Assembly (NCBI GenBank): GCA_019187495.1
Contig: JABAQN010000025.1
Span: 1 to 64,000, forward strand
DNA: 64,000 nt
DNA from: Steroidobacteraceae bacterium
GTDB taxonomy: Bacteria; Pseudomonadota; Gammaproteobacteria; Steroidobacterales; Steroidobacteraceae
Direction of reading: 5' to 3'
The notes under the pieces were generated by a model, which was not told the origin of the DNA, did not search any database, and saw only the letters and a list, made by a program, of their open reading frames with translations. Positions 34,883-42,806 of the stretch are shown one piece after another. Position numbers and translations under genes: made by a program. Position 1 is the first letter of the stretch. Every line of letters starts with the position of its first letter.

Positions 34883-34918
34883 GTGTCCGGTGGCGGACAC
34901 CGGACACGTCCGCGGACA
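34883..34918. promoter_or_regulatory. Enhancer-like palindrome array (binding site for the sigma-54 activator)
   Basis: TGTCCG at 34884, then CGGACA at 34894, CGGACA at 34901 and CGGACA at 34913. They form TGTCCG-N4-CGGACA, a perfect ten-base inverted repeat (34883-34892 with 34898-34907) and the palindrome GTCCGCGGAC (34908-34917). The array is about 100 bases upstream of the predicted sigma-54 transcription start, the usual distance for an NtrC-family upstream activating sequence. Confidence 0.7.
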
Positions 34919-34937
34919 GCGCTCGCGGCGGCGACAC

Positions 34938-35054
34938 TCACAGCGTGAACTGTCCGGCGTAGAAGACGAAATCGTACGGCGACACGCCGAACGCCGTGAC
35001 CAGCGTCGCGACGATGAATGCGAAAATCCGGATACCGATCGGGGTGGTGTTCAT
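34938..35054 (-). CDS. Small 38-residue membrane peptide
   Basis: The ATG at 35054 has AAGGAGG five bases upstream, one of the best ribosome-binding sites in the window. The frame codes for 38 residues: MNTTPIGIRIFAFIVATLV, then TAFGVSPYDFVFYAGQFTL. One hydrophobic segment spans most of the N-terminal half. The longer frame through 35261 has no such site. It sits between the divergent LysR gene (start 35163) and the enhancer array. It is unknown whether it belongs to either; the LysR protein is a natural candidate regulator. Confidence 0.65.
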   Translation of the reverse strand: MNTTPIGIRIFAFIVATLVTAFGVSPYDFVFYAGQFTL

Positions 35055-35162
35055 GTTGCCTCCTTGGGGGCCGAGTCCGTGATAATTCCGTGGGTGTACT
35101 TTCACTGCGCGGCCGTTCCGGAACAAACGGACTATCTGAAGCAGCATTAAGAAAGGTTGCCG

Positions 35163-36080
35163 ATGGAAGCGGCGTACGACCGGTTGCCCCTGAACGCGTT
35201 GCGTGTCTTCGAGGCGGTGGCCACGCGACTCAATTTCGCGGATGCCGCCGAAGCACTGCACGTGACGCCGGCGGCGGTGAGCCAGCAGGTGAAGTCGCTC
35301 GAGGACTACCTGCAGACACCGCTCTTCCGGCGCCGCGGGCGCACCGTCGAATTGACGAGTGAAGGCGCCGATCTCCTGCCGCGCGTTCGTCGCGGGCTCG
35401 ATGAGCTCGAGGCGGCGCTGCAGCAGTCGCGCAAACAGCGCGAATCCGGCGTGCTCAACGTCAGCATGCTGTCATCGTTCCTGCAGAAATGGCTCGCGCC
35501 CCGCCTCGGCGCACAGCGTGAGCACCTGCCCGACATCGAACTGCGCGTGCACACCTCGCGCGAGGCGATCGACTTCGCGCGCAGCGATTTCCACGCCGTC
35601 ATCCGCCTCGGGACGGGGTCCTACCCCGGTCTCTATTCCGAGAAGCTGATGGACGACTGGCTCGTGCCCGTCGCGACACCCGCGTTGCTCCGCAAGTACG
35701 GCAAGGTACCGTGCACGAAGGACCTGAGTGCGTTCCCGCTGCTCTACAGTTCGGACGAGCCCTGGTCGGCCTTCGTCTCGGACGAGACCGCGAAATCGGC
35801 GAAGACGAAGCCCGCGATGCTCGACGATTCGGCTTCGGTGATTTCGGCCGCGCTCGAAGGACTCGGTTTCGCGGTGGCGCGCTGGTCGCTCGTGCAGCGC
35901 GATGTCGCCGCGCAGCGGCTCGCGATCGCCTGCGACGTCGCGCGGCAATTCCGCTATTCCTACTACTTCATCTGCCCCGAGTCGTACGCCTCGATGCCGA
36001 AGGTGGTGCGCTTTCGCGACTGGTTGCGCGCGGAAGCGGCGAAACATCCGCTGCCGCCGATGCTTGGCCGCGAGGCCTGA
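35163..36080 (+). CDS. LysR-family transcriptional regulator, GcvA-like
   Basis: 305 residues. The N-terminal winged helix-turn-helix (LNALRVFEAVATRLNFADAAEALHVTPAAVSQQVKSLEDYLQTPLFRR, about 10-58) is very typical. The C-terminal effector-binding domain has the GcvA-type motifs LPDIELRVHTS and RLGTGSYPGLYSEKL. ATG 35163 was chosen over the in-frame TTG at 35157 because AAAGG lies at proper distance. It is divergent from the small membrane peptide gene, the usual arrangement for a LysR regulator and its target. The effector is unknown. Confidence 0.93.
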   Translation: MEAAYDRLPLNALRVFEAVATRLNFADAAEALHVTPAAVSQQVKSLEDYLQTPLFRRRGRTVELTSEGADLLPRVRRGLDELEAALQQSRKQRESGVLNVSMLSSFLQKWLAPRLGAQREHLPDIELRVHTSREAIDFARSDFHAVIRLGTGSYPGLYSEKLMDDWLVPVATPALLRKYGKVPCTKDLSAFPLLYSSDEPWSAFVSDETAKSAKTKPAMLDDSASVISAALEGLGFAVARWSLVQRDVAAQRLAIACDVARQFRYSYYFICPESYASMPKVVRFRDWLRAEAAKHPLPPMLGREA

Positions 36081-36191
36081 AGCGCGCCAGGCCGCCCGCA
36101 ATGCGCGACGAGATGCGCAACCCCAGGTGCGCCGTGCCCATCCAACTGGACGAGACACGGGGATCCCCCGTACCGCAGAGGAGCAGGAGCC

Positions 36192-36557
36192 ATGAAGAGC
36201 ATTTTCATCGGCGCGGCCGCGATCGCCGCGCTCGCGGGAAGCGTCGCGCTGTTCGCGGGCACGCCCGACGGCAATGTCGCGCGGCGATCGGTCGCCGTGC
36301 ACTACCAGGATCTCAACGTGAACTCCGACGTCGGTGCGCAGCGCCTGTACGCGCGACTGAAGTCGGCCGCCCGGCGGGCCTGCGGTGAGCCCCCGGACCG
36401 CGATCTCGCGGCGATCAGCGACTACAACCGCTGTCGCGCGGATGCGCTGTCGGCCGCGGTGGCCGATGTCGGCAGCCGCGCGCTCACCGCGCTGCACCGT
36501 TCGAGCGTTTCACGGCTCGAGCTGGCGCGGTTCGACAGCGTCGTGACCGCTCGTTGA
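36192..36557 (+). CDS. UrcA-family secreted protein
   Basis: 121 residues with a signal peptide (MKSIFIGAAAIAALAGSVALFAG) and an UrcA-type core: VAVHYQDLNVNSDVGAQRLYARLKSAARRACG, then YNRCRADALSAAVADV. The two cysteines (ACG and NRC) could form a disulfide. UrcA proteins are small periplasmic proteins of unknown function, frequent in TonB-receptor-rich bacteria. GGAGC precedes the ATG. The leader contains an ACGGGG-N3-CCCCGT palindrome at 36157-36171 that may be an operator. It lies 111 bases after the LysR gene on the same strand. Confidence 0.88.
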   Translation: MKSIFIGAAAIAALAGSVALFAGTPDGNVARRSVAVHYQDLNVNSDVGAQRLYARLKSAARRACGEPPDRDLAAISDYNRCRADALSAAVADVGSRALTALHRSSVSRLELARFDSVVTAR

Positions 36558-36564
36558 TCCGCTG

Positions 36565-36608
36565 ATCGAGCCGGGCAGTGGTTTGGGTGAACCGCTGCCC
36601 GTCTCGAT
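36565..36608. terminator. Long imperfect hairpin between convergent genes
   Basis: ATCGAG, CGGGCAG and GGTT on one side pair with AACC, CTGCCCG and CTCGAT on the other, with three single mismatches and a six-base loop. It begins eight bases after the urcA-type stop codon and lies before the convergent EF-hand gene. There is no clear U-tract, so termination efficiency is uncertain. It is unrelated in sequence to the 75-bp palindromes. Confidence 0.5.
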
Positions 36609-36709
36609 GAAGTGAACGTCAGTGAACGTCCCGTTGGCCTCGATATCCTGGTTGCAGGCCCGGATCGCGCCTGCATTGCGCTCGATCCACTCCACCCAAC
36701 GACGCGGTT

Positions 36710-36937
36710 TCAAGCGCCGGTCCACCACGCCGCGAATTCATCGAAACCGATCGCGCCGTCGTCGTCGTGGTCGGCGCCCTGGAATGCGAGCTGGCATTCC
36801 TCTTTCGACAGGTCCTCGTCGAGCCCGGCGAGCAGTTCGCAGAATTCCGCGAACACGATCCGCCCGTCATCGTCGCCGTCGTATTCGTGGAAGCGCCCGC
36901 GCAGTTCCGCGATCGCTTCCGGTGTCATCGCGCCCAT
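36710..36937 (-). CDS. Small EF-hand calcium-binding protein
   Basis: 75 residues with two EF-hand loops: [12 protein letters not shown] at about 20-31 and [12 protein letters not shown] at about 56-67. Both have D/N/D ligands at positions 1, 3 and 5 and an acidic residue at 12. There is no signal peptide, so it is a cytoplasmic calmodulin-like mini-protein that could buffer or sense Ca2+. The start may be the first ATG or the fourth codon. It is divergent from the SUI1-like gene at 36995. Confidence 0.88.
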   Translation of the reverse strand: MGAMTPEAIAELRGRFHEYDGDDDGRIVFAEFCELLAGLDEDLSKEECQLAFQGADHDDDGAIGFDEFAAWWTGA

Positions 36938-36958
36938 GCCCCCTCCCCGTGGACCCCA

Positions 36959-36988
36959 TTAAAGCCCGGGCGCCGCGCTGCGTACAAT
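36959..36988 (+). promoter_or_regulatory. Promoter of the SUI1/YciH gene (leaderless)
   Basis: TTAAAG at 36959-36964, an 18-base spacer and TACAAT at 36983-36988. The GTG start codon at 36995 lies seven bases downstream, where transcription is expected to begin, and no Shine-Dalgarno sequence is present. Confidence 0.55.
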
Positions 36989-36994
36989 ACGCGC

Positions 36995-37255
36995 GTGAAA
37001 AACCTGTCCGGCAGGCCGGTCCCCGTGCGCGTGGGCCGGGAGACGAAGGGGCGCGGCGGCAAGGGCGTGACCGTGATCACGGGCCTGCGGCTCTCCGTCG
37101 CGGAGCTCGAGGCGATCGCGGGCGAACTGAAACGGCGTTGCGGTTGCGGCGGCACCGTCAAGGACGGCGTCATCGAGATCCAGGGTGACCATCGCGACGC
37201 GATCGTGGCGGCACTGCGCGCGCGGGGGTTCGATGCGAAGCGCGCGGGGGGATGA
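36995..37255 (+). CDS. yciH: SUI1/YciH-family translation factor-like protein
   Basis: 86 residues starting at GTG 36995. The SUI1 fold is evident: [61 protein letters not shown], with the basic loop [11 protein letters not shown] and the CGCGGT turn. It is the bacterial relative of eukaryotic eIF1 and influences start-site selection on the ribosome; E. coli YciH has been proposed to act in stress-time initiation control. The TACAAT box six bases before the GTG suggests the message itself is leaderless. E. coli YciH is about 108 residues, so this version lacks part of the N-terminus. Confidence 0.88.
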   Translation: MKNLSGRPVPVRVGRETKGRGGKGVTVITGLRLSVAELEAIAGELKRRCGCGGTVKDGVIEIQGDHRDAIVAALRARGFDAKRAGG

Positions 37256-37346
37256 ACGGGAAGCGGGCGGCGGGCAGCGGGCGGCAGGCAGCCAGAGCCG
37301 GGCGACCAGAGGCGGCCGCCCGGCATTTGGGTGCACCGGCGACCGA

Positions 37347-39083
37347 TCAGAAGAGCACGCCGTCGTCGTCTTCGCCGAGCATCGCCCTGCGGACCATCGG
37401 GATCGGCGGCCCGCCGTATGACAGGAACTCGTCGTGGAACTGCTTCCACGCCGCGCGGCCGCCACGGGTCGCGGTCCAGTCGGCGCGCAGTTTCATGATC
37501 ATCAGCTTGCCCATCGTGTAGTTGAGATAGGCCGGATCGTAGGTGCCGCGCGCCGCCTGCTGCCGTGCATTGCCCGGGTCCTGGAAGGCCTCGTCGCGGA
37601 ACATGCGCTCGGACTGCTCGACCGTCATGCCACCGGTGTGCAGGCCGATCGCCGAGACGAAACGCACGTTGCGCAGCAACGCGTTGGACAGTTGCCCGAC
37701 GTGCGCCTCCGCATCACCGCTGTCGAGCCCCATGTCCCACATCATCTCCTCGGCGTAGTGCGCCCAGCCCTCGGCGAACGCGTAACCGACGAACAGGCGC
37801 CCGATCATCGAATTCGATTCGTTCGCGTGCAGGAAGTTGAGGAAGTGGCCCGGCCACACTTCGTGCACCGAGGTGAACAGCAGGTCGTCCTTGCCCGGGA
37901 TGTAGGCGAGCTGGTCGGCTTTGCTCCAGGCCGGATCGGGCGGTGCGATGTAGTAGATCGCCGGCAGTGGCTTCTCGAACGGCCCCGGGATCTCGATGTA
38001 CGCCGAATTGGCGCGGTTGTACGGCGGCGCCTCGCGCACCAGCGCCTGTTCCTCGTTCGGCACCGAGACCACATTCTTGTCGATCACGAACTTGCGCAGT
38101 TCGACGAGTTGTCCGGTTGCCGCCGCAACGGGCCCGCCCTTCGGCTTGTCGGCGTTCAGCTTCGCGAAACAGGCCGGAATCGACTTGCCCGGCGCGAACT
38201 TCGCGCAGGCTTCCTTCACCGCGGCGAGATTGCGGTCGAGATCCGCCCGGCCGATCTTCGCGAGTTCGGCGAGCGGCGTCGTGACCTGCTCGGTCGCGGC
38301 GAGCATCTTCGAGAACTTCCCGGCGCCGAGCGCGAAGCCGTCGGTGGCCGTCGCGCGCTGCGCCTCGAAGTATTTCGCGAGCTCGCGCATCGAGTCCGCG
38401 GCCGCCTTGTTTGCGGCCTTGAAGTCGGCCTGCAGCGCCGCATCATCGACCGCCGCGAAGATCTTCGGTACGTCGTCCGCGAAGAAGCTCGCGTAGCCCG
38501 CGAAGCCCGAGATCGCACGCTCGACGAAAGTCTTCGGCAGCGGCAGCCGCAGGTTTTCCCTGATCAGCCCCGCTGCGGCGGGCACGGCCTTCGCGTAGGC
38601 GACGTACGCGCGCATGCGGTCGGCGAGCGGCGCGTAATCGCGTGTCAAGTAGACGGACGGGTTCAGGCCATCGAGGTAGTAAGTCGGATTCGTGAACGGT
38701 GTTTCGGCGGTCTCGAGCCAGAAGAGCTGGTTGTCGATGCGCGCGATCGTGTAGTTGCGCTCGAAGGCGAGCGCGGCCTCTAGGTGCTTCGCATCGACCT
38801 TCTCCGCTGCGTCGCGTGCCTCGTGCAACCGCTGGATGTTGGCGGCAATGCCCGCCTTGCTCCAGTCCGGCAATTTGCCGTCGAACTCGTGCCGGCCGCT
38901 GTCGACCGCGAACGGCGGATTGCTGCCCAGGCGGTCTTCGATGAATGCGTCGCGTACTTTCTCCCAGGCCGCCGCGGGCGTGACCGCCGGCGTCGTCGCG
39001 ACCGGTGCGGCGCGCTTGCACGCGCCCGTGAGACCGGCCACCAATACCACGAGGGCGATGCCCCCAACACGCATGGATGTCAT
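37347..39083 (-). CDS. DUF885 lipoprotein, putative zinc carboxypeptidase-like
   Basis: 578 residues from ATG 39083, preceded by AGGAGG nine bases upstream. The signal peptide ends in a lipobox (LVAGLTGAC), so the protein is predicted to be lipid-anchored. The DUF885 core contains HEVWPGHFLNFLHANES and EGWAHYAEEMMWDMG, the HExxxGH-plus-glutamate pattern of a metallopeptidase. Characterised functions in the family are few; a dipeptidyl carboxypeptidase role is possible. The gene is divergent from the DUF3014 gene and convergent with the SUI1-like gene. Confidence 0.9.
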   Translation of the reverse strand: MTSMRVGGIALVVLVAGLTGACKRAAPVATTPAVTPAAAWEKVRDAFIEDRLGSNPPFAVDSGRHEFDGKLPDWSKAGIAANIQRLHEARDAAEKVDAKHLEAALAFERNYTIARIDNQLFWLETAETPFTNPTYYLDGLNPSVYLTRDYAPLADRMRAYVAYAKAVPAAAGLIRENLRLPLPKTFVERAISGFAGYASFFADDVPKIFAAVDDAALQADFKAANKAAADSMRELAKYFEAQRATATDGFALGAGKFSKMLAATEQVTTPLAELAKIGRADLDRNLAAVKEACAKFAPGKSIPACFAKLNADKPKGGPVAAATGQLVELRKFVIDKNVVSVPNEEQALVREAPPYNRANSAYIEIPGPFEKPLPAIYYIAPPDPAWSKADQLAYIPGKDDLLFTSVHEVWPGHFLNFLHANESNSMIGRLFVGYAFAEGWAHYAEEMMWDMGLDSGDAEAHVGQLSNALLRNVRFVSAIGLHTGGMTVEQSERMFRDEAFQDPGNARQQAARGTYDPAYLNYTMGKLMIMKLRADWTATRGGRAAWKQFHDEFLSYGGPPIPMVRRAMLGEDDDGVLF

Positions 39084-39126
39084 GGATGGGTACCTCCTGG
39101 TCTCGCATCGTACAGGAGCCCCGCCA

Positions 39127-39154
39127 TTGACAATAATGGCGGGACGATTACGGT
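39127..39154 (+). promoter_or_regulatory. Sigma-70 promoter of the DUF3014 gene (leaderless)
   Basis: A perfect TTGACA at 39127-39132, a 16-base spacer and TACGGT at 39149-39154. The ATG at 39161 follows after six bases, so transcription should begin at or just before the start codon. This is the best example in the window of a promoter that implies a leaderless message. Confidence 0.7.
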
Positions 39155-39160
39155 AGCCGC

Positions 39161-39934
39161 ATGAGGCATCGTCTGGTCGTCGGCGCACTGGTGGCGATTG
39201 CCGCTGCGGTGGGGCTCGCGCTGCTGTTCTGGCCGAAGAAAATGGCGGAGACGCCGCCCCCGCCGCCCTCCGGCCCGACCCTCGCCGGCAATGCCGGCCC
39301 CGAGCATCCGCTGCCACCCGCCGAGGGGCCTGCGGCCCTGCCCCTGCCAGCGCTCGCGGACAGCGACGCGTTCGTCGTCGATGCGCTGGGCGGCATCCTC
39401 GGCGAAAAGGCGGCGCAGGATTACATTGCGACTCCCGGTGTCGTGCGCCGACTCGTCGTCACGGTCGACAACCTCGCGCGCGAGAAGGTGCCGATGCTCA
39501 CGCGCGCGGTCGGCGCACTGCCCGGCACACTCATCGTCACCCGTGACGGCGAGCGCATTTTCATCGGCGAGGACAACTTCACGCGCTATGCGCCCTATGT
39601 CGAGGTGATCGCGCAACTCGACATCGAGCGGCTCGCGTCGCTCTACCAGCGCCTCTATCCGCTGTTGCAGCAGGCGTACGGCGATGTGGGCAAGCCGAAC
39701 GCCTATTTCAACGACCGCGTCATCGCGGTGATCGATGACCTGCTCGCGACGCCTGATGTCACGGGCCCGATCGAACTCGAGCAGCCGAGCGTCTATTTTC
39801 GTTACAAGGACCGCTCGCTCGAAGCGCGTTCGGCCGGCCAGCGCCTGCTGCTGCGCATGGGCGCGGCGAATGCGGCCATCGTCAAGGACAAGCTCGAGGC
39901 CCTGCGCGCGCTGCTGGCGCGCAAGTCCCCGTAA
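39161..39934 (+). CDS. DUF3014 protein, membrane-anchored
   Basis: 257 residues. One N-terminal membrane helix (RLVVGALVAIAAAVGLALLFWP), a proline-rich linker (about 30-58) and the DUF3014 domain: FVVDALGGILGEKAAQDYIATPGVVRRLVVTVDNLAREKVP, then YQRLYPLLQQAYGDVGKPNAYFNDRVIAVIDDLLATP. The domain is typical of Gammaproteobacteria and has no known activity. The body is expected in the periplasm. It has its own promoter and no Shine-Dalgarno sequence. Confidence 0.93.
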   Translation: MRHRLVVGALVAIAAAVGLALLFWPKKMAETPPPPPSGPTLAGNAGPEHPLPPAEGPAALPLPALADSDAFVVDALGGILGEKAAQDYIATPGVVRRLVVTVDNLAREKVPMLTRAVGALPGTLIVTRDGERIFIGEDNFTRYAPYVEVIAQLDIERLASLYQRLYPLLQQAYGDVGKPNAYFNDRVIAVIDDLLATPDVTGPIELEQPSVYFRYKDRSLEARSAGQRLLLRMGAANAAIVKDKLEALRALLARKSP

Positions 39935-39942
39935 GGCGGCTC

Positions 39943-41145
39943 TCAGTACAGCAACACGGCCTCGCGCCCGGCGCGCCAGAGCGCCTCGTCGGCCGCGGCG
40001 AGCGCATCGAGATCGGCCGCCGTGGCTGCCGCGTCGTCCACCCATTCGCGCAGCAGGCTCCCGCCGTTGATCAGGTCGATCGCGAGCCGGTCACGCTCGT
40101 ACTCGTACGGGAAATCGCGCCACAGCGGATAATCCGGCGCAAGGCGCCGGATCGCCTTGAAAGCCGCCGCCACGAGGCGCCAGGGGCGAAACGCCTCGTG
40201 CACGTAGCTCGCCGCCTCGACATGGATCTGCAACCCCGCGCACAGCTTGCCGGCGTGCTTGTGGAAAGTCGGTTCGAACCAGCAGGGTCGCAGGCGGCAA
40301 CCGGCGAGCCAGTCGGGCGCGATGCGGTGCATTTCGCGCAGCAGGGCCAGCGCATCGAGATCGGGCGCACCGAGCAGCTCGAGCGGGCGCGTGGTGCCGC
40401 GCCCTTCGGACAGCGTCGTCCCCTCGAGCATCACGGTGCCGGCGTAGCAACGCGCCATCGAAAGGTTCGGCGCATTGGGGCTCGGATTGACCCACTCGCG
40501 CTCGCCGAGCGGCCAGCCGTGGCCGGGCGCGACATGCGGCTGCCAGCCGAGCATCGTCACGACCTGGTAGTCGACGTCGAGCGCGAGCGTCGCGACGAAC
40601 CAGTGCGCGAGCTCGCCCATCGTGAGGCCGTGGCGCATCGGCAGCGCGCCCGCGCCGACGAAGCTTTCCCAGCCCGTGCGCAGCAGCGTGCCTTCGATCG
40701 GCCGACCGACCGGATTCGGCCGGTCGAGGATCCACACCGTCTTGCCATGCGCCGCCGCGGCCTCGAGCACATAGCGCAGCGTCGTGATGAACGTATAGAT
40801 GCGACAGCCGAGATCCTGCAGGTCGACGAGCAGTACGTCGAAGGCCGCGAGCATGGCGTCGGTCGGACGCCGCACGGTGCCGTAGAGGCTGTAGACGGGA
40901 ATGCCGAGCTGCGGATCGACGTAGTCGGGCGATTCGACCATGTTGTCCTGCTTGTCGCCGCGCAGCCCGTGCTGCGGGCCGAACGCCGCGCTCAACGACA
41001 GGTCGGGCAGTGCGGCCAGCGCATCGAGCGAATGCGTGAGATCAGGCAGCACCGACGCGGGATGCGCCAGCAGCGCGACACGCCGGCCGCGCAGCGCGGC
41101 GCGCAGGTCGGCCTCGCCCGTGATGCGTTCAATACCGAATTTCAT
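39943..41145 (-). CDS. DUF1343 protein, NamZ-like exo-N-acetylmuramidase
   Basis: 400 residues from ATG 41145. Family landmarks are clear: GRRVALLAHPASV, FGPQHGLRGDKQDNM, PVYSLYGTVRRPTDAML, DVLLVDLQDLGCRIYTFITTL, WILDRPNPVGRPIEGTLL, LPMRHGLTMGELA, LSEGRGTTRPLELLGAP and a C-terminal half with FHKHAGKLCAGLQIHV. Members such as Bacillus NamZ remove terminal MurNAc during peptidoglycan recycling. Most homologues carry a signal peptide, but none is seen here, so this version should be cytoplasmic. It starts inside the end of the DOMON-like gene (17-base overlap), implying translational coupling. Confidence 0.92.
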   Translation of the reverse strand: MKFGIERITGEADLRAALRGRRVALLAHPASVLPDLTHSLDALAALPDLSLSAAFGPQHGLRGDKQDNMVESPDYVDPQLGIPVYSLYGTVRRPTDAMLAAFDVLLVDLQDLGCRIYTFITTLRYVLEAAAAHGKTVWILDRPNPVGRPIEGTLLRTGWESFVGAGALPMRHGLTMGELAHWFVATLALDVDYQVVTMLGWQPHVAPGHGWPLGEREWVNPSPNAPNLSMARCYAGTVMLEGTTLSEGRGTTRPLELLGAPDLDALALLREMHRIAPDWLAGCRLRPCWFEPTFHKHAGKLCAGLQIHVEAASYVHEAFRPWRLVAAAFKAIRRLAPDYPLWRDFPYEYERDRLAIDLINGGSLLREWVDDAAATAADLDALAAADEALWRAGREAVLLY

Positions 41146-41680
41146 GCACGAAACTTCCGGCGTGGTGGAAATCGGGGCGTGCCGAGTCGGGATGCGCGAG
41201 TGCCCAGTACGAGAGCCGGCCATCGCGTTCCTCGATGACGGCGGACAGGGAGGCCGCGATCCTGTCGTGCGGTGCAGGGAGGAGCGCGGCCACGGGCACG
41301 GTCGCGACGAGTTCGAGCTGCGTCAAGGACACCGCCACATCTATCTGCGGCGGCTCGATGCCATCGAGGGCCCGCTGACCGGCGCGATAGTCCGTGAACG
41401 CATAGATCGCCCACTCCCGCGATGGGGCGACATTCACTTCCACGTAGGCGGCATCGCCGGCGCTGCGGACAAAAAACTCGAAGCACGTGTGTCGCCACAG
41501 GCCATCGGTGCGGCCGCCGGTGCCGCGCGGCACGCTCACTCTCGTGATGTCGCCCGTCACCCGATACTGCGCAGTGATGAGCGCGCCCTCCCCGCGTGTC
41601 CCGGCTTCGAGGCGCAGGCTCGCCTCGAGACGTTCCACCGGCAATCCGGTCGCGGTTCCGTGGGCGATCAGGGGGCGCAC
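41129..41680 (-). CDS. DOMON-like domain protein
   Basis: 183 residues starting at GTG 41680. A beta-sandwich resembling family-9 carbohydrate-binding/DOMON domains fills the chain: LWRHTCFEFFVRSAGDAAYVEVNVAPSREWAIYAFTDYRAGQR is the hallmark segment. The function is unknown; the fold binds sugars or haem in other proteins. There is no signal peptide. It overlaps the NamZ-like gene, so the pair may act in sugar or cell-wall-fragment recycling (inference). Confidence 0.8.
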   Translation of the reverse strand: MRPLIAHGTATGLPVERLEASLRLEAGTRGEGALITAQYRVTGDITRVSVPRGTGGRTDGLWRHTCFEFFVRSAGDAAYVEVNVAPSREWAIYAFTDYRAGQRALDGIEPPQIDVAVSLTQLELVATVPVAALLPAPHDRIAASLSAVIEERDGRLSYWALAHPDSARPDFHHAGSFVHEIRY

Positions 41681-41741
41681 GCCCCATGATGCAACATTTC
41701 AGGGTAGCCGCGTGGGCCCTCGCGCGTGCACACTCGCGTGC

Positions 41742-42752
41742 GTGGCCGCCCCGCGCAAGAGTCCCGCACGCACCCCCGCCGCGAGAAAGCGCGCCCGGGG
41801 CAAGCTCACGCCCGCGCGTGAACGCCGCGGGCTCGCCGCCGCGGAAGTCGCGCTGCCGCTCGATGCGCCCGAAATCGCGTCGCTCGTCGCCGATGTCTCG
41901 AAGGCCGGCGGTACGGCGATCGGCGCCTACCGCGACCCGCTCGGCGGCCGGCCGCTGCTGCTCGCCTCGCTGCCACTCGCGGCTGTTCAACCGACCCCCT
42001 TCCAGCGCGATCTGTCGCCGACCCACACGCAGCGGCTCGCCCGGAAGATCGACGAGGCGGCCGCGTTCCTCGATCCGTTGATCGTGGTGCGCGGCGCACG
42101 CGGGGGACTGTGGACACCGAACGGCCGCCACCGGCTCGCCGCCGGCAAGGTGCTCGGCCTCAGGCAAATCACCGCGCTCGTCTCGCCCGACGAGTCGCTC
42201 GCCTTTCGCATCCTCGCGCTCAACACCGAGAAGGCGCACAACCTGAAGGACAAGAGCCTCGAGGTGATCCGCATGGCGCGCGCGCTCGCGAAGGCGGATG
42301 CGACGCGCCGCGAGTCGTCGTTCGCGGCGGAGTTCGAGGCGCCGGAACTGCTGACCCTCGGCATCATCTACGAGAAGAGTCCGCGATTCGGCGGCGGTGC
42401 CTACAGCCCGTTCCTGAAGAAGGTGGACCGCTTCGCCGAGCGACCGCTCGCAACGAGCCTGCGCGACCGGCAGGCCCATGCCGCGCGCCTCCAGGGCATC
42501 GAGGCGGACGTCAGGCGCATCGTGGCGGCGCTCACCGCACGCGGCCTGAGATCGCCCTACCTGCGCAACTACGTGATCGCGCGCATCAACCCGGTGCGTT
42601 TCCACAAGGCGAAGAAGGGCGACACGGTGCCTGCCATGCCAATCGCGCAGGCGCTCGTGCGCATGGCCGCCGCGGCCAGACGCTTCGATACGTCGAAAGT
42701 GTCGAACGCCGACCTCGCGTGGGTCGCCGCGGGCGCCGAAGCCGCGGATTGA
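41742..42752 (+). CDS. Stand-alone ParB-like nuclease-domain protein
   Basis: 336 residues from GTG 41742; an in-frame GTG at 41712 is an alternative. A basic N-terminal tail (RKSPARTPAARKRARGK) precedes a ParB/sulfiredoxin-type fold. AVQPTPFQRDLSPTHTQRLARKIDEAAAFLDPLIVVRG and TPNGRHRLAAGKVLG correspond to the GERRxxA-type nucleotide-binding box. No ParA partner, no centromere-like repeats and no helix-turn-helix typical of chromosomal ParB are visible nearby, so it is not the chromosome-partition ParB. It may be a CTP- or ATP-using DNA-associated enzyme of unknown role. Confidence 0.8.
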   Translation: MAAPRKSPARTPAARKRARGKLTPARERRGLAAAEVALPLDAPEIASLVADVSKAGGTAIGAYRDPLGGRPLLLASLPLAAVQPTPFQRDLSPTHTQRLARKIDEAAAFLDPLIVVRGARGGLWTPNGRHRLAAGKVLGLRQITALVSPDESLAFRILALNTEKAHNLKDKSLEVIRMARALAKADATRRESSFAAEFEAPELLTLGIIYEKSPRFGGGAYSPFLKKVDRFAERPLATSLRDRQAHAARLQGIEADVRRIVAALTARGLRSPYLRNYVIARINPVRFHKAKKGDTVPAMPIAQALVRMAAAARRFDTSKVSNADLAWVAAGAEAAD

Positions 42753-42806
42753 CCAATCGCACGGGTGGCCGCGGCGGCGGCCGGACGAGTTGCTAGACTG
42801 CGGAGG

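Noticed and set aside
37256-37346. Short GC-rich direct repeats (GCGGGC/GGCGGG units) after the SUI1-like gene
   Set aside because: Short and irregular; no array or symmetry strong enough to call a functional repeat.
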